From assembly GCA_022394755.1 (NCBI GenBank), contig JAGFCA010000008.1, positions 1 to 64,000 of the forward strand: a DNA stretch of 64,000 bases, in the 5' to 3' direction. Positions 8,620 to 18,290 of the stretch are shown here, in pieces (the stretch's first letter is position 1; each line of letters starts with the position of its first letter). The DNA is from Candidatus Poribacteria bacterium (GTDB lineage: Bacteria; Poribacteria; WGA-4E; WGA-3G). The notes beneath the pieces are model-generated. The model saw only the letters and a program-made list of their open reading frames with translations, was not told the DNA's origin and did no database searches. Both the position numbers and the translations under genes were made by a program.

Positions 8620-11121
8620 ATGCTTGGTTTAATCTTTAGTAAGCAAGCAATTGTAAGACAAACACACCAGAAGAAGATTCTGATACCGTTGATACTTTTT
8701 TTAGTATTGAGTGTATGTATAGTTCATGCACAGGTTGCTCCGCAGTTAACAAATATCACACCCCGCGCTGCACAACGTGGCCAAACAATTGATATTACTC
8801 TTGAAGGGAAGAATATCAATGAAGACGCAGAAATATGGTTTAACAATCAAGGTATAAAGGCTGCTATTAAGCAAAAAGCGCCGTCTGCATCAGTCAGATT
8901 TAACGGGTCTGGTATCTCTGGTGATGTACCTACAAATCCACGCTTAGTTTTATCATTTGAAATTTCAAAAGATGCTCCTTTAGGGAACCATCAGATACGG
9001 TTAATAACACCGAACGGTGTTTCCAATGCACAAAATTTCATCGTTGGTGATTTACCTGAGATTAATGAACAGGAACCTAATTCTATGAAGGATGGGGCAA
9101 ATATGTTAACCTTACCTGTCACCGTCAATGGCACAGTTAGCTCTTTAGAGGATGTAGATTATTTTCGGTTCAATCTTAAAAAAGGTGCACGGTTAATATG
9201 TGACATAAATGCCCAACGAATGGGTTCAGCTTTAGACTCCTATATCGAATTATATGACCCATCAGGAAATGAAATTGTCAAGAGTGAAGATGGAAATGGC
9301 TTGGACTCCTTCATAGATTACACAACTGAAGTAGAAGGTGAATACACACTCTATTTGAGAGATGTTCGATATCAAGGTGGCGGCAATCACAAATATAGAT
9401 TAAGCATTGGTGAGTTACCCTATCTACAGAGTGTGTTTCCTCTGGGAGGGAAACGCGGTGCTGCAAATAATGTTGCTGTTAATGGGGCAAACTTAGGATC
9501 TCTCAACACCTTACAACTGAATATAGCAGCAGATGCATCTACAGGTATCCAAGAATTACGTGTAAACACAGAAAAGGGATTAGAGACAAACCCTTACCCT
9601 TTTGCAATTGGTGAGTTTAACGAGACCAACGAAACAGAACCTAATAATACATTAAAAGAAGAGAGCAAGATAGGCACACCAATAACTGTGAATGGTAAGA
9701 TAGAAAAAGCCGGTGATGTTGATAGGTATTCGATTACAGTAGAAAAAGGTGCTACATTCGTAATAGAAGTACAATCTCGCCAATTTCGTTCACAGTTAGA
9801 TCCTCTACTAACAGTATATTCACATAAGAAGGGCGAATCTGATGAGGATGTTGAAGAGCAAGTTATTAGTGTGAATGATGATGCCAGTGGAACAGATGCC
9901 ATAATTGGATTTTCAGCTCCAGAAGCCGGGAACTACGGCATATCTGTGCGTGACCTAAACAATGGTGGTGGCGCAGAATATCCTTACAGACTCACAATTC
10001 GACCATTAAAACCGAGTTTCAGTGTTAATGTCAGTACGGATAATCCTCGTATTACACGGGGAGGTACATTCGTGATGACTGTTTCAGTGGCACGGATAGA
10101 CGGTTTTAAGGGTGGACTGAAATTTTATTCCCCTGATTTACCAAAAGGGTTTGTAGTAAGCCCTACAGTCTTATATCCAACACAAAATCAAACGTTGTTG
10201 ACCATAACTGCCCCTGACGATGCAGCGTTAGGTCTACATCCTTTTTCTATAGTAGGGGTTGGTTCAATTGGTGATAAACGTATAGAAGTACCAGCATCCC
10301 CGAAAGAGATTCTTTTAACAGTAATGGAAGCACCTCCGTTCACGCTTGAAGTAGCAGATATAGATATTAATGTTGTACATAATAAGACTACAAACTTCCA
10401 TGTAATTGCACATCGTAAGGAAGGTTTTAATGATGCGATTGCACTAAATGTGGCAGGTATTCCAGGCCGTGTGTCGGGTGGAAAAGCAACGATCCCCGCA
10501 GGTAAGAATAGTGCAATGATTTCACTGCGAGCAGGAACAGTTGAACGACGAGAACAGTTTTCTGTTGTTCCTACACCTGGAACAAACTATATTTCCGTCA
10601 CTGGTTCCGCTAATGTAAACCGTGAAAATTATACTGAAGCAACGCCTGCTATTCCATTAACAGTCGTTGAAGCACCATTTATAGTAACAATCGAACCGTT
10701 ACGTTTTAGCATTGTGTTTCCTAAGTCAAAAACTGTAGATGAACCTACAGCTGCTGTAGAAGGAGATGGAACAATTGTAGCAGTATCCAACCCTTCACCA
10801 GCCGAGAATACCGATACTGAAACAGCAGAAACGACAGAAACTGTTGATCCTATTAAGAAGTCTGCGACACTCACAATGAGTATTGTTAGGCGCGGAAGTT
10901 TCACGGATTTTGTAACAATTACACCTATACTGGTGCCAGAAGGTATAACCGTTCCTGAAGCTACGATACCTATGAATGAGAATGATGTTGAGGTTGATCT
11001 CGAAGCAATAAGCACATTAGAAGCGAAGACCTATCAGGTGAAATTTCGTGGAACAGCGGTCATAAATGGCACTGCTTTCATTCAAGAAAGTCCAATAATC
11101 AATGTTAAAATCATAAAATAG
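8620..11121 (+). CDS. Secreted PPC-domain / Ig-like repeat protein
   Basis: 833 residues with an N-terminal hydrophobic export signal (about residues 22-37) and no enzyme motif. An IPT/TIG-like beta domain (ITPRAAQRGQTIDITLEGKN) is followed by two bacterial pre-peptidase C-terminal (PPC) domains, recognisable by DVDYFRFNLKKGARL and DVDRYSITVEKGATF with ELYDPSG- and LRDVRYQGGG-type segments. The second half is a series of beta-sandwich-like units. A Thr/Glu-rich linker lies near residues 705-745. Such proteins commonly accompany DUF1549/DUF1553 and DUF1501 genes and are thought to be extracellular structural or binding partners. A terminator follows. Confidence 0.75.
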   Translation: MLGLIFSKQAIVRQTHQKKILIPLILFLVLSVCIVHAQVAPQLTNITPRAAQRGQTIDITLEGKNINEDAEIWFNNQGIKAAIKQKAPSASVRFNGSGISGDVPTNPRLVLSFEISKDAPLGNHQIRLITPNGVSNAQNFIVGDLPEINEQEPNSMKDGANMLTLPVTVNGTVSSLEDVDYFRFNLKKGARLICDINAQRMGSALDSYIELYDPSGNEIVKSEDGNGLDSFIDYTTEVEGEYTLYLRDVRYQGGGNHKYRLSIGELPYLQSVFPLGGKRGAANNVAVNGANLGSLNTLQLNIAADASTGIQELRVNTEKGLETNPYPFAIGEFNETNETEPNNTLKEESKIGTPITVNGKIEKAGDVDRYSITVEKGATFVIEVQSRQFRSQLDPLLTVYSHKKGESDEDVEEQVISVNDDASGTDAIIGFSAPEAGNYGISVRDLNNGGGAEYPYRLTIRPLKPSFSVNVSTDNPRITRGGTFVMTVSVARIDGFKGGLKFYSPDLPKGFVVSPTVLYPTQNQTLLTITAPDDAALGLHPFSIVGVGSIGDKRIEVPASPKEILLTVMEAPPFTLEVADIDINVVHNKTTNFHVIAHRKEGFNDAIALNVAGIPGRVSGGKATIPAGKNSAMISLRAGTVERREQFSVVPTPGTNYISVTGSANVNRENYTEATPAIPLTVVEAPFIVTIEPLRFSIVFPKSKTVDEPTAAVEGDGTIVAVSNPSPAENTDTETAETTETVDPIKKSATLTMSIVRRGSFTDFVTITPILVPEGITVPEATIPMNENDVEVDLEAISTLEAKTYQVKFRGTAVINGTAFIQESPIINVKIIK

Positions 11122-11171
11122 AGATGTCGGTTTTTCGGAACCAAATCGGGTTATATACATTGTAAAATCAT

Positions 11172-11205
11172 AGAGGGACATATATTTGTATTTGTCCCTC
11201 TTTTT
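11172..11205 (+). terminator. Rho-independent terminator after the PPC-domain gene
   Basis: A 9-bp stem (agagggaca at 11172-11180, tgtccctct at 11193-11201) with a 12-base loop runs straight into a T-run. It lies 50 bases after the stop codon at 11121 and separates the PPC-domain gene from the bc-complex operon. Confidence 0.85.
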
Positions 11206-11263
11206 GTATTATGAATTTAGCTACAAACCTTTGTCATTTAAGGTTGTAGCACACTTAATTAAT

Positions 11264-11279
11264 TCACGGATATCCGTGA
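11264..11279. promoter_or_regulatory. Palindromic operator candidate upstream of the bc operon
   Basis: A perfect 16-bp palindrome, tcacggatatccgtga. A copy sharing the inner 14 bases and the flanking aattca and ata occurs at 17228-17241, ahead of the other respiratory operon. Here its centre is about 61 bases upstream of a candidate -10 element, a position typical of an activator site. The regulator is unknown. Confidence 0.6.
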
Positions 11280-11326
11280 TACATTAATTTTAAGAAGGTG
11301 AAATTCGTGCAAACAATTCTATATTG

Positions 11327-11335
11327 TGATATACT
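11327..11335 (+). promoter_or_regulatory. Candidate extended -10 promoter for the bc-complex operon
   Basis: TGATATACT carries the TGn extension plus a TATACT -10 hexamer (5 of 6), 42 bases before the GTG start of the Rieske gene. No convincing -35 box is present, which agrees with activator dependence through the upstream palindrome. Confidence 0.4.
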
Positions 11336-11376
11336 TTTGCAAACTAAATTATGTGATTTTCATATAGGGGGCATAA

Positions 11377-11865
11377 GTGTTATCTCGACGTAGTTTCTTC
11401 CAATCTTTGGGTTGGGGAAGTTTTGTTGCTTCTCTGGGTTTATGTTTTGGACCGGGATTAGTTCGTTACCTGTATCCTCGAGTTCTATATGAACCGTCAT
11501 CTGTATTTAAGGCAGGTTTTCCGGGAGAATATCCAAGAGGGAGTGTAAGCGAAAAGTTCAAGAAAGATCCTTTCGGAGTATGGATTGTCAGACGAGAAGA
11601 TGGCGTATTCTACGCACTTCTAACAACCTGCACACACCTTGGTTGTACACCTCGATGGCTTGGTTCAGAGAGCAAGTTTAAGTGTCCTTGCCATGGTAGT
11701 GGTTTTGACCGTGATGGAATCAACTATGAGGGACCAGCACCAAGACCGCTTGAAAGAGTAAAAATCACTTTAGCAGAAGATGGACAACTTCAAATTGACA
11801 AATCTGTCAAGTTCTTAGGTGAGAAAGGTCAGTGGGAGGATTCTGGTGCATCTTTAAAGGTCTAA
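11377..11865 (+). CDS. Rieske [2Fe-2S] protein of a cytochrome bc complex
   Basis: 162-residue Rieske iron-sulfur subunit that accepts the first quinol electron in a bc complex. A twin-arginine-like motif (SRRSFFQSLGWGSF) begins the N-terminal membrane anchor. The cluster ligands are in CTHLGC (about residue 86 on) and CPCHGSGF (about residue 107 on), spaced as in bona fide Rieske proteins. GTG start, preceded by AGGGGGC. First gene of the operon running to 17223; upstream lie a candidate promoter and the palindrome. Confidence 0.95.
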   Translation: MLSRRSFFQSLGWGSFVASLGLCFGPGLVRYLYPRVLYEPSSVFKAGFPGEYPRGSVSEKFKKDPFGVWIVRREDGVFYALLTTCTHLGCTPRWLGSESKFKCPCHGSGFDRDGINYEGPAPRPLERVKITLAEDGQLQIDKSVKFLGEKGQWEDSGASLKV

Positions 11866-11924
11866 TTTCAGACTAAAATCGCGTCTGCGTCAATGTTTGC
11901 ATCAATAGATATAAAAGGAAGATA

Positions 11925-12698
11925 ATGAACGAAGAACGTAAAGGTCTAAAAGAAAAGATTACGAATTCCGATATATGGAAATCAATTTTTCGTCACGGTT
12001 ATGAAAAAACTGGGCGACGCTATACGCTACAAATCCTTCAGAACGTTTGGCTCCACTTACATCCACCCCGAATTTCACGCCACGCTCTAAACTTTAGGTT
12101 CACTTGGTGCATGGGAGGTATCACATTTCTCATGTTTTTAGTGACTGCTGTTACAGGCGTATTGTTAATGTTCTACTACCGTCCCGTTGGACAATACGCG
12201 TTCCGAGATATACAAGCACTTGAGTTTGATATTCCTTTTGGTATGCTTCTTCGGAATATGCACCGATGGGCTGCACATGGAATGGTAATATCTGTGATGC
12301 TTCATATGTTCCGTGTCTTTTTAACAGGATCATATAAAAAACCGCGTGAGTTTAATTGGGCAGTCGGTGTGATATTATTACTTATAACCTTTTTCTTAAG
12401 TTTCACGGGTTATCTATTACCTTGGGACCAACTTGCATTTTGGGCAGTTACAGTTGGAACTAACATGGCAAGTGCTACTCCAGTATTAGGGAATGAAGGT
12501 CCATTTACACCAAAAGACATTGTAACGCCAGCCAATGATGTACGATTTGCATTACTTGGTGGAACAATGGTGGGTGAATCAACGTTATTACGATTCTATA
12601 TTTTACATTGTGTTTTTGTTCCATTGGCAGCAAGTGCCTTAATGGCACTGCATTTTTGGCGTGTCCGTAAAGATGGTGGAATATCCGGTCCTCTATAG
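11925..12698 (+). CDS. Cytochrome b, N-terminal half (b6-type)
   Basis: Di-haem cytochrome b subunit of 257 residues, similar in size to cytochrome b6, with four transmembrane helices. Two histidine pairs that hold the haems are visible: HRWAAH in helix B and, with MLHMF also in helix B, LHCVF and LHFWR in helix D. GYLLPWDQLAFWAVTV is the conserved helix C quinol-site region. The N-terminal 50 residues are basic and cytoplasmic. The cytochrome b chain is split as in b6f and many Gram-positive complexes, with the C-terminal half encoded 41 bases downstream. Confidence 0.95.
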   Translation: MNEERKGLKEKITNSDIWKSIFRHGYEKTGRRYTLQILQNVWLHLHPPRISRHALNFRFTWCMGGITFLMFLVTAVTGVLLMFYYRPVGQYAFRDIQALEFDIPFGMLLRNMHRWAAHGMVISVMLHMFRVFLTGSYKKPREFNWAVGVILLLITFFLSFTGYLLPWDQLAFWAVTVGTNMASATPVLGNEGPFTPKDIVTPANDVRFALLGGTMVGESTLLRFYILHCVFVPLAASALMALHFWRVRKDGGISGPL

Positions 12699-12739
12699 AA
12701 TTTAGAAGTAAAGTTTGAAAAAGGAGAATAGATTTAGAT

Positions 12740-13606
12740 ATGGAGAATTTTATAGCCTTAATATCGAAACCTGATAATGTTCCGATTTTAGCTATGCTGT
12801 TTCTGGTACCATACTTTATCTGGTTATCATATAAACAGGCAAGAAAAACTGATAAGATGGGTGTACCATCAGATGCGGAACTAAATGATAAGGTTTATGT
12901 GTGGCCATATCTATGTCGTAACGAATTTGTCTGCGCAATAATCGTCATGTTAATTCTTGGCGTATGGTCAATAATGATTGACGCTCCTCTTGAGGAAATG
13001 AGTGATCCGGCAAAAACACCGAATCCATCCAAAGCACCATGGTATTTCCTCGCTCTCCAAGAGATGTTAGTCTATTTCGATCCATGGATTGCCGGAGTCG
13101 TATTACCCGGACTGATAGTTGCAGGATTAGTAGCAATTCCGTATATTGACATCAACCCTAAAGGTAAAGGATATTACACTATTAAAGAACGTCCGTTTGC
13201 TTTAGGAGTATTCTGTTTCGGTTTTCTGATACTTTGGATTGTATTGATGATAGTTGGTACGTTCCTTAGAGGTCCCGGATGGAATATCTTTATGCCCTGG
13301 GAGAAGTGGGATTCGCATCGGATTGTTCCTTTAACGAATATCAACTTATCCTATCTATTCGGTATACGTAATGACGTAACTGCCAGTTTCTTCGGTTTTG
13401 TTGTTGTCTCAGGTTATTTTGCCCTTGGACCAGCAGTCTATATTTTATTCAGAAAAACAAGTCAGTTTATACAACAGCTTGGATTTGTAAGATATGTTAT
13501 TGTTTCATTCTTGTTTTTGTCTATGATGGCGTTACCTATTAAGATGTTCTTAAGATTGGCATTGAATATAAAATATGTTTGGGTAACCCCTTGGTTTAAT
13601 ATCTAA
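12740..13606 (+). CDS. Cytochrome b, C-terminal half (subunit IV-type)
   Basis: 288 residues with about five predicted membrane segments. The segment NPSKAPWYFLALQEML is the subunit IV form of the PEWY quinol-oxidation loop, here KAPWY. It completes the split cytochrome b and is longer than plastid subunit IV, with extra C-terminal helices. It lies between the cytochrome b N-terminal gene and the multihaem cytochrome gene, all in one direction. Confidence 0.92.
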   Translation: MENFIALISKPDNVPILAMLFLVPYFIWLSYKQARKTDKMGVPSDAELNDKVYVWPYLCRNEFVCAIIVMLILGVWSIMIDAPLEEMSDPAKTPNPSKAPWYFLALQEMLVYFDPWIAGVVLPGLIVAGLVAIPYIDINPKGKGYYTIKERPFALGVFCFGFLILWIVLMIVGTFLRGPGWNIFMPWEKWDSHRIVPLTNINLSYLFGIRNDVTASFFGFVVVSGYFALGPAVYILFRKTSQFIQQLGFVRYVIVSFLFLSMMALPIKMFLRLALNIKYVWVTPWFNI

Positions 13607-13687
13607 TATCCTATTTTCCAATTTAGAGATAAGATTTAATTCTCAATATTATCCGTAAATTTCAATTCGCTGGAGGTTATACATTTC

Positions 13688-16600
13688 GTGAGGAGCAAGA
13701 AAGAAATTCCCGCTGAAAGTAAATCTTATTCTGTATTGTTCTTTATTCTATCTGCATTGTTAGGATTGGTAACTATATGGGGTTTCTGGAGTGAGATGAT
13801 TACCCGTCGTCCTTGGAAAGAGATTCAACAGCAGTATTACCAATATGAATATGAGAAAACAACAGCAGAATTGCAAAACGCTAAAGATAAATTACCAGAA
13901 AAACCTGCTGAACCAGAAATAGATAGCAATGAAGAGCGAAAACTGAAAAAGGATATTGATGAGAAGAAAGTCGCTTTAGACGAAGCATTGCAGGATAGAA
14001 AATTTGAACAGAGTGAATCTGATGCTATCAATTATAAATATCAACATGCTTTGCATGAAGAAGATGGAAAATATACAGAGACTGTCAGGAAGTGGAAAGA
14101 AAAACTTGACGAGTTTGAACGTAGAATTGAAGGTGAATTAACTACTGCTGTCCTTGCAGCTGAAGCTGAATATGCTGATGTAAATAAGTCTCTTGCAGAT
14201 TTTTATCAGAATAGTAACGATCCTACCAAAGCTTTAAGTACCTACCTAATTGCACAAAAATACAAACCTACAGATACCTCCATTAAGGACAGTATCGCTG
14301 CCACACAAGAATCATTAGATACACTTGAATCTCAAAAAGCGGAATTTGAAAACGTTTCTCGACTTGAAGAGAAGTTGGCGGATGTGGGTGGTATCAAACG
14401 GACTTTCCTTGGAAGTCTATTAGAAAATCCATTTAGAGAAACACGCACTATTGTTCAATATTACCTTGAAGATTTTGATTATACCGCTGATAGGTGTGCT
14501 ACCTGCCATTTCTCAGTTGATAAAAGTGGATATGAAACCAGCGGTGATGAGATTTTTGAAGAAGTTGAAGGTGATGGAGAAACTCTGGTTAAACTACAGT
14601 TAAAACATCCAAAAGTCAAACTTGGTAGCGAATCGCTTGTTATAGACGGTTTTGATGCTGAATCAGAGGAATATGAACTAACTGAATCTGGTCTCCTTAC
14701 TCTTACCGATATAGATGTGTTTGGGGATATAGAGATTTCTTATGAAACAGGATATGATCCTGTTCTTCAGACACATCCACATAGAGATGTTTTACTCGGA
14801 AAACACCCTGTTGAAAGATTTGGATGTACCCCCTGCCACGGTGGTCAAGGACACGGATTAACTGCCAAAGCAGCACACGCCTTAACTCATGCAGAGTATT
14901 GGCTCACACCTGTGCTCGGATTAGATGAACATACAGGTAGAACTTCTGAAGAGAAAAAGGGTTATATGGAGTCTAATTGCCGACGTTGTCACGATGGTGT
15001 GATGAAGTTAGATTTTGGTGTTGATCCGGATACTCAGGTGCCAAAAGATTACGCACCAAACCTCACTAAAGGAATGCATCTCTTTGAAAACCTCGGTTGT
15101 CATGGATGCCACGCAGTTGAAGGATACAGTGCACTTAACAATATTGAAAAAGTTGGACCATCCCTGAAGAAAGTTGGAAGTAAAGTCAAAGATATTGCAT
15201 GGCTTGAAAGTTGGATTAAGACACCTGAGGCATACCTTGAAAACACAACAATGCCTAATTTCTTCCCTGCTGAGGGAATGAGTCAAGTTGTTTACTTTAA
15301 AAATGGTGGACAACGGACTGGTATCGTAACCGAAACACAGACTGGATATGATATTAAAGCAGATGATGGTACAGTATATCCTTACCCGAGAGATCAGGTT
15401 GTTCGTATCGTAGATGAGGTGAAATCTATTGCAGCTTATCTATCACAAATGACCGATGATACATTAGACGATTCTTCTGAATCATACGCAAAATCTGAAA
15501 GTGCAATCAGTGCTGGTGAAGAGACTGTAAAAACTGTTGGATGTCTTACCTGTCATGCTGTTGACGGATTGGGAACTGATTTTGCACCTGCATTAGACAG
15601 TGTGGGTACAAAAGTTACACCACAATATCTCAAACAGTGGATCGAAAATCCGAAGGCTTATGATCCAGATACTGCTATGCCGAGTTTACGCTTGAGTGAT
15701 CGTGAGTTAGACAATGTCGTAGCATATCTAATGAATTTACAGAAACCAACGACAAATGTAATCTCTACTTCAATTGGCGAAGTTGATCCTAATGAAGGTG
15801 AAAAACTTGTCAGAACTTATGGTTGTTTTGGATGTCACGAAATTTCAGGATTTGAGAATGAATCGAAAGTCGGTGCGGATCTGGGTGAATTTGGTGCGAA
15901 ACTTGCCGAAGAACTTGATTTTGGTGATACTGTAGGTGTTGATCATAGTTGGCACGGTTGGACAGTAGGAAAGATTACTAAACCACGCCAATACCAGACT
16001 CGTCGGATTGTTTCACGTATGCCTGTGTTCCAAATTAGTGACGATGAAGCGAAGTCTATTGCTGTATTACTAAAGAGTTTCCAGCCACAACCCTATCCAT
16101 TGAATTACATATTTGACCATGCAGTTGAACCTGAACGTGTTGAAAAACAGAAACAGATTGACGCCGGAAGACGGATCGTGGAAAAATATAATTGTACCGG
16201 ATGTCATGTCATTGAGGGTGAAGGTGGAGATTATACTGATGTGATTATAGCTCACGAAGGTTTGGATCAGATTACTGCGAAACAGTTATCACCACCACCA
16301 CTTCAATCACAAGGTGCACGTGTTCATCCTGACTGGTTATTTGATTTCCTGAAAAACCCGTCCGATATTAGATACGGACTAAATGTGCGTATGCCAACTT
16401 TCGGTATGTCAGATGATGAAGCAACAGCACTTGTGAAATACTTCTCTGCATTAGACGATGAACCGTTCCCCTATGAAACTCTCGCTCCTCCAATGTCTAC
16501 ACGAGCAGAATTACAGGTTGGGAAACAGATATTTGATGCACTTAAGTGTGACTCATGTCATCCATCAAAAGGTGAAACAATATCTCAAGGAAGCGATAAA

Positions 16601-16819
16601 GCTGGTAGACCCGACCTATCCTTAGCCGATGGTAGACTAAAACCAGATTGGCTTATGGATTGGTTAAAAGATCCACAAGCACTTCAACCGGGTACTGCAA
16701 TGCCACAAGCGTGGCCACTTGTTAACGGTGAACATCTCCCATACGGAAATTATGCTGGAAGTGATGCTGAAAAGCAGATACGCTTCGTTCGAGACTATAT
16801 ACTCTCATTGGGACGTTAG
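13688..16819 (+). CDS. Large membrane-anchored multihaem cytochrome c (eight CxxCH)
   Basis: 1043-residue protein. An N-terminal membrane helix (residues 15-37) is followed by a charged coiled-coil region (about 45-240), then a haem-rich part with eight CxxCH sites: CATCH, CTPCH, CRRCH, CHGCH, CLTCH, CFGCH, CTGCH and CDSCH. Several Met ligands appear in MPNFFP, MPSLRL, MPVFQI, MPTFGM and MPQAWP, so it looks like a chain of class I cytochrome c domains. One domain carries a beta-rich insert (TGIVTETQTGYDIKADDGT) between CxxCH and the next cytochrome domain, as in planctomycete haem-binding domains. It probably carries electrons away from the bc complex. GTG start with upstream GGAGG. Confidence 0.9.
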   Translation: MRSKKEIPAESKSYSVLFFILSALLGLVTIWGFWSEMITRRPWKEIQQQYYQYEYEKTTAELQNAKDKLPEKPAEPEIDSNEERKLKKDIDEKKVALDEALQDRKFEQSESDAINYKYQHALHEEDGKYTETVRKWKEKLDEFERRIEGELTTAVLAAEAEYADVNKSLADFYQNSNDPTKALSTYLIAQKYKPTDTSIKDSIAATQESLDTLESQKAEFENVSRLEEKLADVGGIKRTFLGSLLENPFRETRTIVQYYLEDFDYTADRCATCHFSVDKSGYETSGDEIFEEVEGDGETLVKLQLKHPKVKLGSESLVIDGFDAESEEYELTESGLLTLTDIDVFGDIEISYETGYDPVLQTHPHRDVLLGKHPVERFGCTPCHGGQGHGLTAKAAHALTHAEYWLTPVLGLDEHTGRTSEEKKGYMESNCRRCHDGVMKLDFGVDPDTQVPKDYAPNLTKGMHLFENLGCHGCHAVEGYSALNNIEKVGPSLKKVGSKVKDIAWLESWIKTPEAYLENTTMPNFFPAEGMSQVVYFKNGGQRTGIVTETQTGYDIKADDGTVYPYPRDQVVRIVDEVKSIAAYLSQMTDDTLDDSSESYAKSESAISAGEETVKTVGCLTCHAVDGLGTDFAPALDSVGTKVTPQYLKQWIENPKAYDPDTAMPSLRLSDRELDNVVAYLMNLQKPTTNVISTSIGEVDPNEGEKLVRTYGCFGCHEISGFENESKVGADLGEFGAKLAEELDFGDTVGVDHSWHGWTVGKITKPRQYQTRRIVSRMPVFQISDDEAKSIAVLLKSFQPQPYPLNYIFDHAVEPERVEKQKQIDAGRRIVEKYNCTGCHVIEGEGGDYTDVIIAHEGLDQITAKQLSPPPLQSQGARVHPDWLFDFLKNPSDIRYGLNVRMPTFGMSDDEATALVKYFSALDDEPFPYETLAPPMSTRAELQVGKQIFDALKCDSCHPSKGETISQGSDKAGRPDLSLADGRLKPDWLMDWLKDPQALQPGTAMPQAWPLVNGEHLPYGNYAGSDAEKQIRFVRDYILSLGR

Positions 16820-16840
16820 TGTAGGTTCGGTCATAATACG

Positions 16841-16854
16841 TCCCTATATAGGGA
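16841..16854. promoter_or_regulatory. 14-bp palindrome just upstream of the small cytochrome c gene
   Basis: tccctatataggga is a perfect palindrome 12 bases before the next ATG. It could be a hairpin that adjusts translation or a protein-binding site. No second copy was noticed in the window. Confidence 0.3.
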
Positions 16855-16866
16855 GTTCCGTCCTAT

Positions 16867-17223
16867 ATGAAACATCTTCTGATTGTAATTGTCATGATCC
16901 TTGTGTGGATTAATGGATTAATCTGGTTAGGAAATCAGATTGATCCATCTAATAGATATCCTTCAGAAGTAGAATATAAATATGCAAGATATTGTGCAGG
17001 ATGTCATGGAAAAGATGGTGAAGGGAATGGACGGATTGGGAGATTCAAAAAATTAGATCCTGCTGATCTGACTGATGAGAATTTGTGGACTGTTCATAAT
17101 GATGAGCAACTTCTCACAAGTATCCGAGATGGAAAAAACGATATGCCAGCCTTTCATTACTACCTAAATGATGAAGACCAACAGCAGATTCTTGATTATA
17201 TTAAGGCAAAATACAGGCAATAA
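16867..17223 (+). CDS. Small membrane-anchored cytochrome c
   Basis: 118 residues. An N-terminal hydrophobic helix (residues 2-20) acts as anchor or signal. A single class I cytochrome c domain follows, with CAGCHGKDGEGNG and a probable Met ligand in NDMPAFHYYLND. It is the last gene of the bc operon, 47 bases after the multihaem cytochrome, and is a plausible electron shuttle between the bc complex and the oxidases downstream. Confidence 0.92.
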   Translation: MKHLLIVIVMILVWINGLIWLGNQIDPSNRYPSEVEYKYARYCAGCHGKDGEGNGRIGRFKKLDPADLTDENLWTVHNDEQLLTSIRDGKNDMPAFHYYLNDEDQQQILDYIKAKYRQ

Positions 17224-17227
17224 TTCA

Positions 17228-17241
17228 CACGGATATCCGTG
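17228..17241. promoter_or_regulatory. Second copy of the palindromic operator candidate
   Basis: cacggatatccgtg matches the inner 14 bases of the palindrome at 11264-11279, and both are preceded by aattca and followed by ata. It lies 185 bases before the cupredoxin gene and about 55 bases upstream (centre to centre) of a TATAAT at 17287-17292. Paired sites in front of two respiratory operons suggest a common regulator. Confidence 0.6.
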
Positions 17242-17425
17242 ATAGTTGAATTTAACGGTTTGCCAATTAAAATATATAGGTGTTAATATAATGTGAATCT
17301 TATTAAGGATGAAGTGATTAATACCATATATCATGTGTTGACTTCCAATTTTAGGCACAGAATTTAAAATCACAAATTTCAGTTCAGATTAATATACTGA
17401 AAGAATTGAACTAAGGAGAAGAACA

Positions 17426-18190
17426 ATGAAAACTCTGAAAATCATTATTACACTTATAATGTCTGTTTCATTTGCAGCTATCACCTATGCTGGCAATATA
17501 ACAGGAACAGTTACTTTTGACGGAGATGTCCCGGAACGTAAGGCATTGTCCATTAATACGCAGGAAAAACACTGTTTGGATACTGCTACAGGAATGAAGT
17601 CTGAGGTACTCGTGGTTTCTAAAGGTAAAGGAATCCAAAATGTAGTTATTTATGCACGTGTTCGTGGACAAAAAGTAACACTACCAAAGACGAATCCAAA
17701 AGTAGACCAGCTTAACTGTCGTTACCTACCTCATGTAATTGCTGTACCAACTGGTACTACAGTTGATGTAACATCCAGTGATCCAGTTGCTCACAATGTT
17801 CATTCACATGCAATGAAAAATGAAGCAAAGAATTTCCAAGTACCAGATAAAGGTATTGTTATTCCATATACAGTAACTAAAGCAGAACCAATCAAATTAA
17901 CCTGTGATATTCATGCTTGGATGAGCGGTTATATTGTCGCTGTTGACAGCAACCATTTTACCGTTACAGGACAGAAAGATAGTGAAGGTAAATTCATTCA
18001 TCCAGATACTTATGAAAAATCAGCCGATACTGGTAAGTACACTTTGAAGGATGTTGCAGCAGGTAGAGTAAGAGTCGTCGCATGGCACGAAGAACTTGGG
18101 TCTGCTAACAAAACTGTTGAAGTTACAGCTGATGGCGATGTTACTGTTGATTTCAAAAGCACAGATTTCAAGAAACCTAAAAAGAAGTAA
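17426..18190 (+). CDS. Secreted cupredoxin-like protein with carboxypeptidase-regulatory-like domain
   Basis: 254 residues with a signal peptide (cleavage near ITYAG). The central part looks like a blue-copper fold: DPVAHNVHSHA supplies a His and CDIHAWMSG a Cys-x2-His-x2-Met cluster, the classic type 1 copper ligand set. The C-terminal part (GKYTLKDVAAGRVRVVAWHEELG) resembles the carboxypeptidase-regulatory/transthyretin-like fold. It is paralogous to the protein at 24432-25220, and the pair brackets the CydA-like/cytochrome c genes. A periplasmic electron carrier or copper donor is the likely role. Proteins of this type are sometimes labelled methylamine utilization protein, which is probably misleading. 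Confidence 0.8.
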   Translation: MKTLKIIITLIMSVSFAAITYAGNITGTVTFDGDVPERKALSINTQEKHCLDTATGMKSEVLVVSKGKGIQNVVIYARVRGQKVTLPKTNPKVDQLNCRYLPHVIAVPTGTTVDVTSSDPVAHNVHSHAMKNEAKNFQVPDKGIVIPYTVTKAEPIKLTCDIHAWMSGYIVAVDSNHFTVTGQKDSEGKFIHPDTYEKSADTGKYTLKDVAAGRVRVVAWHEELGSANKTVEVTADGDVTVDFKSTDFKKPKKK

Positions 18191-18290
18191 TCCACTATAA
18201 GAACAGACTGATTACCTGTTAAACTCATTCAATACATCCTCTATAGTGTATTGTATTAATATTATCAGTCTTCGATTGAGAGTATAGATA

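Noticed and set aside
10629-11015. Minus-strand open frame within the PPC-domain gene
   Set aside because: Low-complexity Ser/Val/Thr product is the complement of a repetitive beta-rich gene; no ribosome site.
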